NCBI RefSeq assembly: GCF_029892565.1
Contig: NZ_JARXVH010000006.1
Location: 434,001-498,000, forward strand
Reading direction: 5' to 3'
Source: Streptomyces pseudovenezuelae
GTDB taxonomy: Bacteria > Actinomycetota > Actinomycetes > Streptomycetales > Streptomycetaceae
Length of the DNA stretch: 64,000 nt
Shown here: positions 30,371-39,028 of the stretch, piece after piece
How positions within the stretch are numbered: the stretch's first letter is position 1
Layout of the letters: each line of letters opens with the position of its first letter
Notes under the pieces: generated by a model
Database searches by the model: none
Told to the model about the DNA's origin: nothing
What the model saw: only the letters and a program-made list of their open reading frames with translations
Made by a program: the position numbers and the translations under genes

Positions 30371-30979
30371 ATGAGCGACACAGCCCCTGTCATAGGCGTC
30401 CTGGCCCTGCAGGGCGACGTACGGGAGCACCTGATCGCCCTGGCCGCGGCCGACGCCGTGGCCAGGCAGGTGCGGCGCCCCGAAGAGCTCGCCGAGGTCG
30501 ACGGCCTCATCATCCCCGGCGGCGAGTCCACCACCATCTCCAAACTGGCCGTCCTCTTCGGCGTGATGGAGCCCCTGCGCGCACGCGTGCGTGCCGGTCT
30601 GCCCGTCTACGGCACCTGCGCCGGCATGATCATGCTCGCCGACAAGATCCTCGACCCGCGCTCGGGCCAGGAGACGATCGGCGGCATCGACATGATCGTA
30701 CGGCGCAACGCCTTCGGACGTCAGAACGAGTCCTTCGAAGCGACGGTCGACGTGAAGGGCGTCGAGGGCGATCCTGTAGAGGGCGTCTTCATCCGTGCCC
30801 CCTGGGTCGAGTCCGTCGGCGCCGAGACCGAGGTGCTCGCCGAGCACGAAGGCCACATCGTCGCGGTCCGCCAGGGCAACGCGCTCGCCACGTCGTTCCA
30901 TCCGGAACTGACCGGCGACCACCGCGTGCACTCCCTGTTCGTCGACATGGTGCGCGCGAACCGGGCCCCGGGGTCCTAG
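30371..30979 (+). CDS. pdxT: Pyridoxal 5'-phosphate synthase, glutaminase subunit PdxT
   Basis: At 202 aa. Class I glutamine amidotransferase: IPGGESTT (oxyanion region), YGTCAGMIMLA with the nucleophile Cys near residue 79, and the SFHPELTGD His/Glu pair near the C-terminus. It hydrolyses glutamine and channels ammonia to PdxS in the 12+12 complex. No strong ribosome binding site precedes the ATG, so coupling to pdxS translation is likely. Confidence 0.97.
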   Translation: MSDTAPVIGVLALQGDVREHLIALAAADAVARQVRRPEELAEVDGLIIPGGESTTISKLAVLFGVMEPLRARVRAGLPVYGTCAGMIMLADKILDPRSGQETIGGIDMIVRRNAFGRQNESFEATVDVKGVEGDPVEGVFIRAPWVESVGAETEVLAEHEGHIVAVRQGNALATSFHPELTGDHRVHSLFVDMVRANRAPGS

Positions 30980-31030
30980 TAGGATTCCTGGGGTTCGTAA
31001 AGAGTTGGGTTACGCGAAGGAGACAGGCAG

Positions 31031-31783
31031 ATGTCCGGCCACTCTAAATGGGCTACGACGAAGCACAAGAAGGCCGTGATCGACGCCAAGCGCGGCAAGC
31101 TCTTCGCGAAGATGATCAAGAACATCGAGGTCGCGGCCCGTACCGGCGGTGCCGACCCCGCCGGTAACCCGACGCTCTTCGACGCCATCCAGAAGGCCAA
31201 GAAGAGCTCGGTCCCGAACAAGAACATCGACTCCGCGGTCAAGCGCGGCGCCGGTCTCGAAGCCGGTGGCGCCGACTACGAGACGATCATGTACGAGGGT
31301 TACGGTCCCAACGGGGTCGCGGTGCTCATCGAGTGCCTCACCGACAACCGCAACCGCGCCGCCTCGGACGTCCGCGTCGCCATGACCCGCAACGGCGGCA
31401 ACATGGCCGACCCGGGCTCCGTCTCGTACCTCTTCCACCGCAAGGGCGTCGTCATCGTCCCCAAGGGTGAGTTGGGCGAGGACGACGTCCTGGGCGCCGT
31501 GCTCGACGCGGGCGCCGAGGAGGTCAACGACCTCGGTGAGTCCTTCGAGGTCCTCTCCGAGGCCACCGACCTGGTCGCGGTCCGCACCGCTCTCCAGGAC
31601 GCCGGGATCGACTACGACTCCGCCGACGCCAACTTCGTCCCGACCATGCAGGTCGAGCTCGACGAGGACGGCGCCCGGAAGATCTTCAAGCTGATCGACG
31701 CCCTCGAGGACAGCGACGACGTGCAGAACGTGTTCGCCAACTTCGACGTCAGCGACGAGGTCATGGAGAAGGTCGACGCGTAG
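31031..31783 (+). CDS. yebC: YebC/PmpR family transcriptional or translation-associated protein
   Basis: At 250 aa, full length. MSGHSKWATTKHKKAVIDAKRGKLF is the family's invariant start, followed by the middle acidic domain and C-terminal ferredoxin-like part. YebC proteins were described as DNA-binding regulators of ruvC. More recent work links them to relief of ribosome stalling, as for human TACO1. It lies just upstream of ruvCAB as in many bacteria. The start ATG follows AAGGAGA. Confidence 0.95.
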   Translation: MSGHSKWATTKHKKAVIDAKRGKLFAKMIKNIEVAARTGGADPAGNPTLFDAIQKAKKSSVPNKNIDSAVKRGAGLEAGGADYETIMYEGYGPNGVAVLIECLTDNRNRAASDVRVAMTRNGGNMADPGSVSYLFHRKGVVIVPKGELGEDDVLGAVLDAGAEEVNDLGESFEVLSEATDLVAVRTALQDAGIDYDSADANFVPTMQVELDEDGARKIFKLIDALEDSDDVQNVFANFDVSDEVMEKVDA

Positions 31784-31818
31784 CGCTGGCGCGAGCCGAA
31801 GCGGACCAGGCTGCTCAA

Positions 31819-31848
31819 CGGGCCGACGGGACACGCCCCGTCGGCCCG
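31819..31848 (+). terminator. Hairpin after yebC
   Basis: A perfect 12-bp G/C-rich stem (31819-31830 with 31837-31848) and 6-base loop, without a T tract, lies 35 bases after yebC. It probably separates pdxST-yebC from ruvCAB. Confidence 0.7.
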
Positions 31849-31918
31849 TCGCCATGTCGGCCGTTGTCGGTGACAGCCGATAGCCTGCACAAACAGGCGA
31901 TCGAAGAGAGGGGGCGGG

Positions 31919-32503
31919 GTGCGGGTACTTGGGGTCGACCCCGGACTGACGCGGTGCGGTGTCGGTGTCGTCGAGGGGGTCGCGGGCCGGCAGCTCACGA
32001 TGCTCGGTGTCGGCGTCGTACGCACGCCCTCGGACGCCGAGTTGGGGCTGCGCCTCGTCGCCATCGAGCAGGGCATCGAAGCGTGGCTGGACGAACACCG
32101 GCCCGAATTCGTCGCCGTGGAGCGGGTGTTCAGCCAGCACAACGTGAGCACGGTGATGGGCACCGCCCAGGCAAGCGCCATCGCCATGCTCTGCGCCGCC
32201 CGCCGCGGCATCCCCGTCGCCCTGCACACCCCGAGCGAGGTCAAGGCCGCCGTCACCGGCAGCGGCCGCGCCGACAAGGCCCAGGTCGGCGCCATGGTGA
32301 CCCGGCTGCTCCGGCTCGACGCGCCCCCGAAGCCGGCCGACGCCGCCGACGCCCTCGCGCTCGCCATCTGCCACATCTGGCGCGCCCCCGCCCAGAACCG
32401 ACTCCAGCAGGCCGTCGCCCTGCACGCGGCCAAAGCACCGAACGCGGCCAAAGCACCGACAGCACCGACAGCACCGAACGCCCCGAAAGGCCGCCTCGCA
32501 TGA
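31919..32503 (+). CDS. ruvC: Holliday junction resolvase RuvC
   Basis: At 194 aa from the GTG at 31919 behind AGAGGGGG. It cuts Holliday junctions moved by RuvAB. VLGVDPGLTRCGVGVVEG holds the first catalytic Asp, VERVF the Glu, and DAADALALAICH the last acidic pair. The C-terminal 25 residues are a repetitive Ala-Pro-Lys/Thr tail (AKAPNAAKAPTAPTAPNAPK) not found in standard RuvC. The stop overlaps ruvA (ATGA). Confidence 0.96.
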   Translation: MRVLGVDPGLTRCGVGVVEGVAGRQLTMLGVGVVRTPSDAELGLRLVAIEQGIEAWLDEHRPEFVAVERVFSQHNVSTVMGTAQASAIAMLCAARRGIPVALHTPSEVKAAVTGSGRADKAQVGAMVTRLLRLDAPPKPADAADALALAICHIWRAPAQNRLQQAVALHAAKAPNAAKAPTAPTAPNAPKGRLA

Positions 32504-33105
32504 TCGCCTTCGTCAGCGGCACGGTCGCCGCACTCGCTCCCGACGCCGCGGTGGTGGAGGTCGGCGGTGTCGGCATGGCCGTCCAGTGCACGCCGAACAC
32601 GCTGTCCACCCTCCGCCTGGGCAAGCAGGCCAAGCTCGCCACCTCCCTGGTCGTACGCGAGGACTCGCTGACCCTGTACGGCTTCGTGGACGACGACGAA
32701 CGCCAGATCTTCGAACTGCTGCAGACCGCGACCGGCGTGGGCCCCCGCCTCGCCCAGGCCATGCTGGCCGTGCACACGCCGGACGCCCTGCGCCGGGCGG
32801 TGGCCACGGGGGACGAGAAGGCACTCATGGCCGTCCCGGGCATCGGCAAGAAGGGCGCGCAGAAGCTCCTGCTGGAGTTCAAGGACCGGCTGGGCGAGCC
32901 GATCGGAGCCGCGGTGGTCGGCGCCCCGATCACCAGTGGCTGGCGCGATCAGCTGCACGCGGCCCTGATCGGCCTCGGCTACGCCACGCGCGAGGCCGAC
33001 GAGGCGGTCGCCGCCGTGACCCCGCAGGCCGAGGCCGCCGAGGGCGCGCCCCAGGTGGGCCAGTTGCTCAAGGCCGCCCTCCAGACCCTGAACCGCGCCC
33101 GCTAG
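32500..33105 (+). CDS. ruvA: Holliday junction branch migration protein RuvA
   Basis: At 201 aa. An N-terminal OB domain (MIAFVSGTV...), central helix-hairpin-helix pairs (ATGVGPRLAQAML and VPGIGKKGAQKLLLE) that hold junction DNA, and a C-terminal domain III that contacts RuvB. The tetramer binds four-way junctions and loads RuvB. Coupled to ruvC by ATGA overlap. Confidence 0.97.
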   Translation: MIAFVSGTVAALAPDAAVVEVGGVGMAVQCTPNTLSTLRLGKQAKLATSLVVREDSLTLYGFVDDDERQIFELLQTATGVGPRLAQAMLAVHTPDALRRAVATGDEKALMAVPGIGKKGAQKLLLEFKDRLGEPIGAAVVGAPITSGWRDQLHAALIGLGYATREADEAVAAVTPQAEAAEGAPQVGQLLKAALQTLNRAR

Positions 33106-33115
33106 GAGACCGTCA

Positions 33116-34186
33116 GTGAACTGGGACGACACCACCGACGAGACCGCCCCGGAGCGGCTGGTGGGCTCGGTCGCCGACGGTGAGGACCAGGCCGTCGAGG
33201 CAGCCCTGCGCCCCAAGGACCTGGGCGAGTTCATCGGCCAGGAGAAGGTCCGCGAGCAGTTGGACCTGGTCATGCGCGCCGCACGCGCGCGGGGTGCCAC
33301 CGCCGACCACGTGCTGCTCTCCGGCGCCCCCGGCCTCGGCAAGACCACCCTCTCCATGATCATCGCCGCCGAGATGAACGCCCCGATCCGGATCACCAGC
33401 GGCCCCGCGATCCAGCACGCCGGCGACCTCGCGGCGATCCTGTCCTCCCTCCAGGAGGGCGAGGTCCTCTTCCTCGACGAGATCCACCGCATGTCCCGGC
33501 CCGCCGAGGAGATGCTCTACATGGCGATGGAGGACTACCGCGTCGATGTCATCGTCGGCAAGGGCCCCGGCGCCACCGCCATCCCCCTGGAGCTGCCCCC
33601 GTTCACCCTGGTCGGCGCCACCACGCGCGCGGGACTGCTGCCGCCCCCGCTGCGCGACCGCTTCGGCTTCACCGGGCACATGGAGTTCTACGAACCCCTC
33701 GAACTGGAGCGCGTCATCCACCGCTCGGCCAACCTGCTCGACGTCGAGATCGACACCGAGGGCGCCGCCGAGATCGCTGGCCGCTCCCGCGGCACGCCCC
33801 GTATCGCCAACCGCTTGCTGCGCCGGGTCCGCGACTACGCCCAGGTCAAGGCCGACGGTGTGATCACGCGGGACATCGCCGCCGCGGCCCTCGCCGTGTA
33901 CGAGGTCGACGTACGCGGTCTCGACCGCCTCGACCGTGCCGTCCTGCAAGCCCTGCTCAAGCTGTTCGGCGGCGGACCGGTGGGCCTGTCCACCCTCGCC
34001 GTCGCGGTGGGGGAGGAGCGCGAGACGGTGGAAGAGGTCGCCGAACCCTTTCTCGTACGCGAAGGTCTTCTGGCCCGGACGCCGCGCGGTCGGGTCGCCA
34101 CGCCCGCCGCCTGGTCACATCTCGGCCTCACCCCGCCGCAGGCGGCGCAGACGGGAAACGGACAACAGGACCTGTTCGGGACGTGA
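33116..34186 (+). CDS. ruvB: Holliday junction branch migration helicase RuvB
   Basis: At 356 aa from a GTG behind TAGGAGA. An AAA+ ATPase with Walker A GAPGLGKTT (near residues 69-77), Walker B FLDEIHRM and sensor 1 GATTRAG, then the C-terminal winged helix (GGGPVGLSTLAVAVGEE). It drives branch migration with RuvA. The last gene of ruvCAB; the following gap holds the yajC promoter. Confidence 0.98.
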   Translation: MNWDDTTDETAPERLVGSVADGEDQAVEAALRPKDLGEFIGQEKVREQLDLVMRAARARGATADHVLLSGAPGLGKTTLSMIIAAEMNAPIRITSGPAIQHAGDLAAILSSLQEGEVLFLDEIHRMSRPAEEMLYMAMEDYRVDVIVGKGPGATAIPLELPPFTLVGATTRAGLLPPPLRDRFGFTGHMEFYEPLELERVIHRSANLLDVEIDTEGAAEIAGRSRGTPRIANRLLRRVRDYAQVKADGVITRDIAAAALAVYEVDVRGLDRLDRAVLQALLKLFGGGPVGLSTLAVAVGEERETVEEVAEPFLVREGLLARTPRGRVATPAAWSHLGLTPPQAAQTGNGQQDLFGT

Positions 34187-34243
34187 CGGCATCGTGACGA
34201 CCCGGCATTGGCCCGGTCAGGAACCCAGGTGCCATGCTGAGCG

Positions 34244-34273
34244 TTGTTCCATGCGCGCGGACTCGCTTAGACT
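34244..34273 (+). promoter_or_regulatory. Predicted promoter of yajC-secDF
   Basis: TTGTTC (34244-34249) and TAGACT (34268-34273) lie 18 bases apart, matching the vegetative HrdB pattern. The expected start near 34280 leaves an 80-base leader to the yajC GTG. Confidence 0.5.
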
Positions 34274-34360
34274 CCGCCGATGCCGCCTTTGTCGGCGGTA
34301 TACATACCCCCATCCATGAGGCCGCTCTCCGTCGCGGTCGTGCGAAGGAAATTCCGTCCC

Positions 34361-34864
34361 GTGAATATCGTGACCCTTCTCCCGTTCATCGTGCTCATCG
34401 GGGCCATGTTCCTGATGACCCGCTCGGCCAAGCGCAAGCAGCAGGCGGCCGCGTCCATGCGGAACGAGATGCAGCCAGGCTCCGGCGTCCGCACGATCGG
34501 GGGTATGTACGCGACGGTCAAGGAGGTCAACGAAGAGACGGTCCTCCTCGACGCCGGCCCCGGCGTCGATCTCCTCTTCGGGAAGAGCGCCATCGGCGCC
34601 GTCCTGTCGGACGACGAGTACAACCGCATCGTCCACGGCGTCGAGCACGACCTGAAGTCCGACTCCGACGTCGTCCCGGACGACGCCTCCTCCCTCACCG
34701 AGACCGACGACTCCGCCGACGAAGCTGCCGCCGCCTCCGACGACAAGTCCGTCGACCTCGGCAAGAAGGACGCGCCCGAGGAACCGGCCGACGAGACCGT
34801 GACCGCCGAGGCGAAGTCGGACGAAGAGCCGAAGAAGAAGGACGGCGAGTCCGAGGCGAAGTAG
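34361..34864 (+). CDS. yajC: Preprotein translocase subunit YajC
   Basis: At 167 aa from the GTG at 34361 behind AAGGAAA. A single N-terminal helix (about residues 3-20) and RPQK-like segment SAKRKQQAAASMRNEMQPG, then the conserved GVRTIGGMYATVKEV. The tail of 80 residues is highly acidic with Asp/Ser/Glu, longer than in E. coli YajC (110 aa). It is an accessory of SecDF in the Sec translocase. First gene before secD and secF. Confidence 0.93.
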   Translation: MNIVTLLPFIVLIGAMFLMTRSAKRKQQAAASMRNEMQPGSGVRTIGGMYATVKEVNEETVLLDAGPGVDLLFGKSAIGAVLSDDEYNRIVHGVEHDLKSDSDVVPDDASSLTETDDSADEAAAASDDKSVDLGKKDAPEEPADETVTAEAKSDEEPKKKDGESEAK

Positions 34865-34996
34865 CCGCGCCAAGGGGCGTGCGGACCGTTCCCGCACGCC
34901 CTGGAGCACGCGCAGCTCGCACGGGATCCCGACACCATGTCATGGCCGCCCGCCCGCAGATCCGGCGCGCGGCGGCCCGAGAGGGAGTACGAGAAG

Positions 34997-36766
34997 GTGG
35001 CAGCACCTAAGAAGGGCCGGAGCGCGAGTGCCCAGAGCAAGCCAGGGCGTTCGCTGGCCCTCATCCTGATCGCCATCGTGGCGCTCACCGGGGGGATGTT
35101 CGCCTCCGGGCACACCACTCCGCGCCTCGGTATCGATCTGGCCGGGGGCACGAGCATCACTCTCCGGGCGGTCCCGGAGAAGGGCCAGGAGTCCGCGATC
35201 AACAAGACCAACATGGACACCGCGGTCGACATCATGAACCGCCGTGTCAATGGTCTCGGTGTCTCGGAAGCGGAGGTTCAGACCCAGGGCGACCGCAACA
35301 TCATCGTCAACATCCCCAAGGGCACGAACTCCGAGGAAGCCCGCCAGCAGGTCGGCACCACGGCCAAGCTGTACTTCCGCCCGGTGATCGCCACCGAGGC
35401 CTCGGCCGGCGCGACGCCGAGCACCTCGCCCAGCGCGTCCAGCAGCGCCTCCGGCAGCCCGTCGAGCTCGACCACTCCCAAGGCCACCGGCTCCTCGTCC
35501 GCGTCGAGCTCCGTGAGCCCCTCGGACACCGCCACCTCGCAGGGCCGTGCCGTCACCGACGCCCTGAAGGCCGACGCCACCCCGTCCGCGAGCGCCAGCG
35601 ACTCGGCCTCGTCGAGCGCCTCCCCGTCGCCGAGCGGCAGCAGCGCCACCAGTGACGCGAACGCCAAGCTGGAGGCCCAGTACACCGCGCTGGACTGCTC
35701 CAAGAAGTCGGTCCAGAACACGGTGGGCAAGAGCGCCAAGGCCACCGAGTCGACCGTCGCGTGCGGCGAGAACGACGGCGTCTGGTTCAAGTACCTGCTC
35801 GGCCCCGCCGCCGTGGACGGCACCGAGGTCAAGAAGGCCCAGGCCATCTACAACACGACCACGGCCGCCGGCTGGCAGGTCACGATGGACTTCACGGGCA
35901 GCGGCTCCAAGAAGTTCGCCGACATCACCGGCCAGCTCGCTAAGAACACGCAGCCGCAGAACCAGTTCGGCATCGTCCTCGACGGCCAGGTCGTCTCCGC
36001 CCCGAGTGTCAGTTCGTCCATCGCGGGCGGCAGCGCGGAGATCTCCGGCAGCTTCACCCAGGAAGAGGCCCAGAGCCTCGCCAACATGCTGTCGTACGGC
36101 GCCCTGCCGCTGACCTTCAAGGAGGACAGCGTCACCACGGTGACCGCGGCCCTCGGCGGTGAGCAGCTGCACGCCGGTCTGATCGCGGGCGCGATCGGCC
36201 TGGCGCTGGTCGTCATCTACCTGCTGATCTTCTACCGCGGCCTCTCGGTCATCGCCATCCCGTCGCTGCTGGTCTCCGCGATGCTCACCTATGTGATCAT
36301 GGCGCTCCTCGGCCCGGCCATCGGCTTCGCGCTGAACCTGCCGGCCGTCTGCGGTGCGATCGTCGCGATCGGTATCACGGCGGACTCGTTCATCGTGTTC
36401 TTCGAACGCATCCGGGACGAGATCCGCGAGGGCCGCACGCTGCGTCCCGCGGTCGAGCGGGCCTGGCCGCGTGCCCGGCGCACCATCCTGGTCTCCGACT
36501 TCGTGTCGTTCCTCGCCGCCGCGGTGCTGTTCATCGTCACCGTCGGCAAGGTCCAGGGCTTCGCGTTCACGCTCGGTCTGACCACCGTGCTCGACGTGGT
36601 CGTCGTCTTCCTCTTCACCAAGCCGCTCATGACGCTCCTGGCCCGCCGGAAGTTCTTCGCGAACGGTCACAAGTGGTCCGGTCTCGACCCGAAGGCCCTG
36701 GGCGCCAAGGCGCCGCTGCGCCGCACCCGCCGTCCCCACGCCCCCGTCGACCCGAAGGAGGCGTGA
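34997..36766 (+). CDS. secD: Protein translocase subunit SecD
   Basis: At 589 aa from the GTG at 34997 behind GAGGGAG; an ATG at 34937 would add 20 Arg-rich residues. The first helix (about 20-38) is followed by the periplasmic P1 domain (GIDLAGGTSITLRAV) and then, unusually, a Ser/Thr/Pro-rich insert (about 138-222). The P1 head, FGIVLDGQVVSAPS, and the five C-terminal helices of the RND-like channel with IVAIGITADSFIVFFERIRDE follow. With SecF it uses proton flow to pull exported proteins across. secF starts one base after the stop. Confidence 0.96.
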   Translation: MAAPKKGRSASAQSKPGRSLALILIAIVALTGGMFASGHTTPRLGIDLAGGTSITLRAVPEKGQESAINKTNMDTAVDIMNRRVNGLGVSEAEVQTQGDRNIIVNIPKGTNSEEARQQVGTTAKLYFRPVIATEASAGATPSTSPSASSSASGSPSSSTTPKATGSSSASSSVSPSDTATSQGRAVTDALKADATPSASASDSASSSASPSPSGSSATSDANAKLEAQYTALDCSKKSVQNTVGKSAKATESTVACGENDGVWFKYLLGPAAVDGTEVKKAQAIYNTTTAAGWQVTMDFTGSGSKKFADITGQLAKNTQPQNQFGIVLDGQVVSAPSVSSSIAGGSAEISGSFTQEEAQSLANMLSYGALPLTFKEDSVTTVTAALGGEQLHAGLIAGAIGLALVVIYLLIFYRGLSVIAIPSLLVSAMLTYVIMALLGPAIGFALNLPAVCGAIVAIGITADSFIVFFERIRDEIREGRTLRPAVERAWPRARRTILVSDFVSFLAAAVLFIVTVGKVQGFAFTLGLTTVLDVVVVFLFTKPLMTLLARRKFFANGHKWSGLDPKALGAKAPLRRTRRPHAPVDPKEA

Positions 36767-36767
36767 G

Positions 36768-37886
36768 ATGTCGAAACTCGGCAGCCTCGGCGCCCGACTG
36801 CACCGCGGCGAGGTCGGTTACGACTTCGTCGGCAACCGCAAGATCTGGTACGGCATCTCGATCCTGATCACCATCACGGCCATCCTCGGCCTGGCGGTGC
36901 GCGGCCTGAACATGGGCATCGAGTTCCAGGGCGGCGCGGTCTTCACCACGCCCAAGCACATGACGGTCTCGGTGAACCAGGCCGAGACGTTCGCCGAGGA
37001 CGCCTCCGGTCACGACGCGATCGTGCAGAAGCTCGGCGACGGCAGCATGCGCATCCAGATCGCCGGCATCGACACCGACAAGTCCGACGGCATCAAGAGC
37101 CAGCTGTCCAAGGACCTCAACGTCAGCTCCGAGAACATCGCCGCGGACCTGGTCGGCCCCAGCTGGGGTGACCAGGTCGCCAACAAGGCCTGGGAGGGCC
37201 TGGCGATCTTCATGGTGCTGGTGGTGATCTATCTGGCGATCGCCTTCGAGTGGCGGATGGCCGCGGCCGCGCTGGTCGCCCTGATCCACGACATCACCAT
37301 CACCACCGGCATCTACGCTCTCGTCGGCTTCGAGGTCACGCCGGGTACGGTGATCGGTCTGCTGACCATCCTCGGTTACTCGCTCTACGACACGGTCGTC
37401 GTCTTCGACAGCCTCAAGGAGCAGACGAAGGACATCACCAAGCAGACCAGGTGGACCTTCAGCGACATCGCCAACCGCTCGATCAACAGCACCCTGATGC
37501 GGTCCATCAACACCACGGTGGTGGCGCTGCTGCCGGTCGGGGCCCTGCTGTTCATCGGTGGCGGCTTCCTCGGCGCGGGCATGCTCAACGACATCTCGCT
37601 GTCGCTGTTCGTCGGCCTCGCGGCCGGTGCGTACTCCTCGATCTTCATCGCCACGCCGCTCGTCGCCGACCTCAAGGAGGCCGAGCCGCAGATGAAGGCG
37701 CTCAGGAAGCGCGTTCTCGCCAAGCGGGCGCAGGCCGCCGCCGAGGGGGAGCCGGCCGAGTCCCACGGCACGGACACGGCGTACGACGACGAGCCGGAGG
37801 ACGCGGCCCACGCGGTCGTCGGGCCGCGCACCCAGCCCGCCTCCCGTAACCGCGGCCGTGGCCGGCCGTCCGGGAAGCGCCGATGA
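36768..37886 (+). CDS. secF: Protein translocase subunit SecF
   Basis: At 372 aa behind GAAGGAGG. Six helices with the small P4 domain (MGIEFQGGAVF near 45). The channel motif LLTILGYSLYDTVVVFDSLKE (about 190-210) corresponds to the D-V-V-V-F-D-R signature of SecF. The C-terminal 70 residues are charged and disordered. The stop overlaps apt (ATGA). Confidence 0.96.
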   Translation: MSKLGSLGARLHRGEVGYDFVGNRKIWYGISILITITAILGLAVRGLNMGIEFQGGAVFTTPKHMTVSVNQAETFAEDASGHDAIVQKLGDGSMRIQIAGIDTDKSDGIKSQLSKDLNVSSENIAADLVGPSWGDQVANKAWEGLAIFMVLVVIYLAIAFEWRMAAAALVALIHDITITTGIYALVGFEVTPGTVIGLLTILGYSLYDTVVVFDSLKEQTKDITKQTRWTFSDIANRSINSTLMRSINTTVVALLPVGALLFIGGGFLGAGMLNDISLSLFVGLAAGAYSSIFIATPLVADLKEAEPQMKALRKRVLAKRAQAAAEGEPAESHGTDTAYDDEPEDAAHAVVGPRTQPASRNRGRGRPSGKRR

Positions 37887-38422
37887 CCGACATTCAGGAG
37901 CTGCTGCTCAGCCGCATCCGCGATGTGGCCGACTACCCGGAGCCGGGCGTGATGTTCAAGGACATCACCCCGCTCCTGGCGGATCCGGCGGCGTTCACGG
38001 CGCTCACCGACGCGCTGGCAGAGATCGCCGAGCGCGTCGGCGCGACCAAGGTCGTCGGCCTGGAGGCCCGCGGCTTCATCCTCGGCGCCCCGGTCGCCGT
38101 CCGGGCCGGCCTCGGCTTCATCCCCGTACGCAAGGCGGGCAAGCTCCCCGGAGCGACCCTCTCGCAGACGTACGAGCTGGAGTACGGCTCGGCCGAGATC
38201 GAGGTGCACGCGGAGGATCTGAGCGGCGACGACCGCGTCCTGATCGTCGACGACGTCCTCGCCACCGGCGGCACCGCCGAGGCCTCGATCCAGCTCATCC
38301 GCCGCGCGGGCGCCGAGATCGCGGGCCTCGCCGTCCTGATGGAACTCGGCTTCCTGAACGGCCGATCCCGCCTGGAACCGGCCCTCACGGGCGCCCCACT
38401 GGACGCGCTCCTCGTCGTCTGA
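37883..38422 (+). CDS. apt: Adenine phosphoribosyltransferase
   Basis: At 179 aa, full length. It turns adenine and PRPP into AMP (purine salvage). PEPGVMFKDITPLL, GLEARGFILGAPVA and the PRPP loop VLIVDDVLATGGTAEA are diagnostic. It sits between secF and relA as in many Actinobacteria and is coupled to secF. Confidence 0.97.
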   Translation: MTDIQELLLSRIRDVADYPEPGVMFKDITPLLADPAAFTALTDALAEIAERVGATKVVGLEARGFILGAPVAVRAGLGFIPVRKAGKLPGATLSQTYELEYGSAEIEVHAEDLSGDDRVLIVDDVLATGGTAEASIQLIRRAGAEIAGLAVLMELGFLNGRSRLEPALTGAPLDALLVV

Positions 38423-38455
38423 CCCGAGCAGCACCAAGCAGTACCAGCAACGCCA

Positions 38456-38491
38456 CGAACGGCCGTCCCGGTCCTCCGGAACGGCCGTTCG
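38456..38491 (+). terminator. Terminator after apt
   Basis: An 11-bp stem CGAACGGCCGT/ACGGCCGTTCG (38456-38466, 38481-38491) with a 14-base loop lies 34 bases after the apt stop. Confidence 0.75.
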
Positions 38492-39028
38492 CGCGTGGAC
38501 GCCGAGAGGCGTGACCTGGCAGGTGCCGGCGAACTTGCGGCGCGATGACTCCTCTGGCGCACGGCGCAAGGCCCACCACACGCACCAGGCGGTGCCGCAC
38601 ACTCGCGCCCGCCCCGGCCACGCTCGCCCCGTGGGCGCGGCCGTAAGCATGCCGACGGTCCGGCGACGCGGTGGCCCCTTCAGGCGCGGCACACGCTCAC
38701 CAGGTGCGGCCTCCACGCCAGCCACTCCCATCTCGCGAGCGCCAGACGACGGCGCGCCGCCTCAAGCGCCCGGTCGCTCGCCCCCATAAGCCCCGCGCAA
38801 CCCGCCTCTCTTCCGCCCCTTCCACGCCCCGCGCGTCAACCCGCAGCCACCCCCAGGACACCGCTGGATCACCCCGAAGCAGCCCTTCAGGAATCCGGCC
38901 GGAGCCCCTCGTGTTTCACGGGTAGACGGCCCTCACATCGGGCTGAAGGCGATCCTGGGGCGCAGGATCGCTACCATGGGGTCTCCGGAGCCTGACCGGG
39001 GGACCCGGATCGCGCACGAGGAGTCCTC
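38492..39028 (+). other. 537-bp stretch without a convincing gene before relA
   Basis: Open frames are present on both strands but none has a start site, codon pattern or recognisable protein. The last 100 bases contain a likely relA promoter region and the GAGGAG site before the TTG start. The remainder is C/G-rich with no clear repeat. Confidence 0.5.

Noticed and set aside
38511..38789. 92-codon plus-strand frame in the apt-relA gap
   Set aside because: Arg/Pro/Ala/His-rich, no ribosome binding site, and just what random high-G+C DNA gives.
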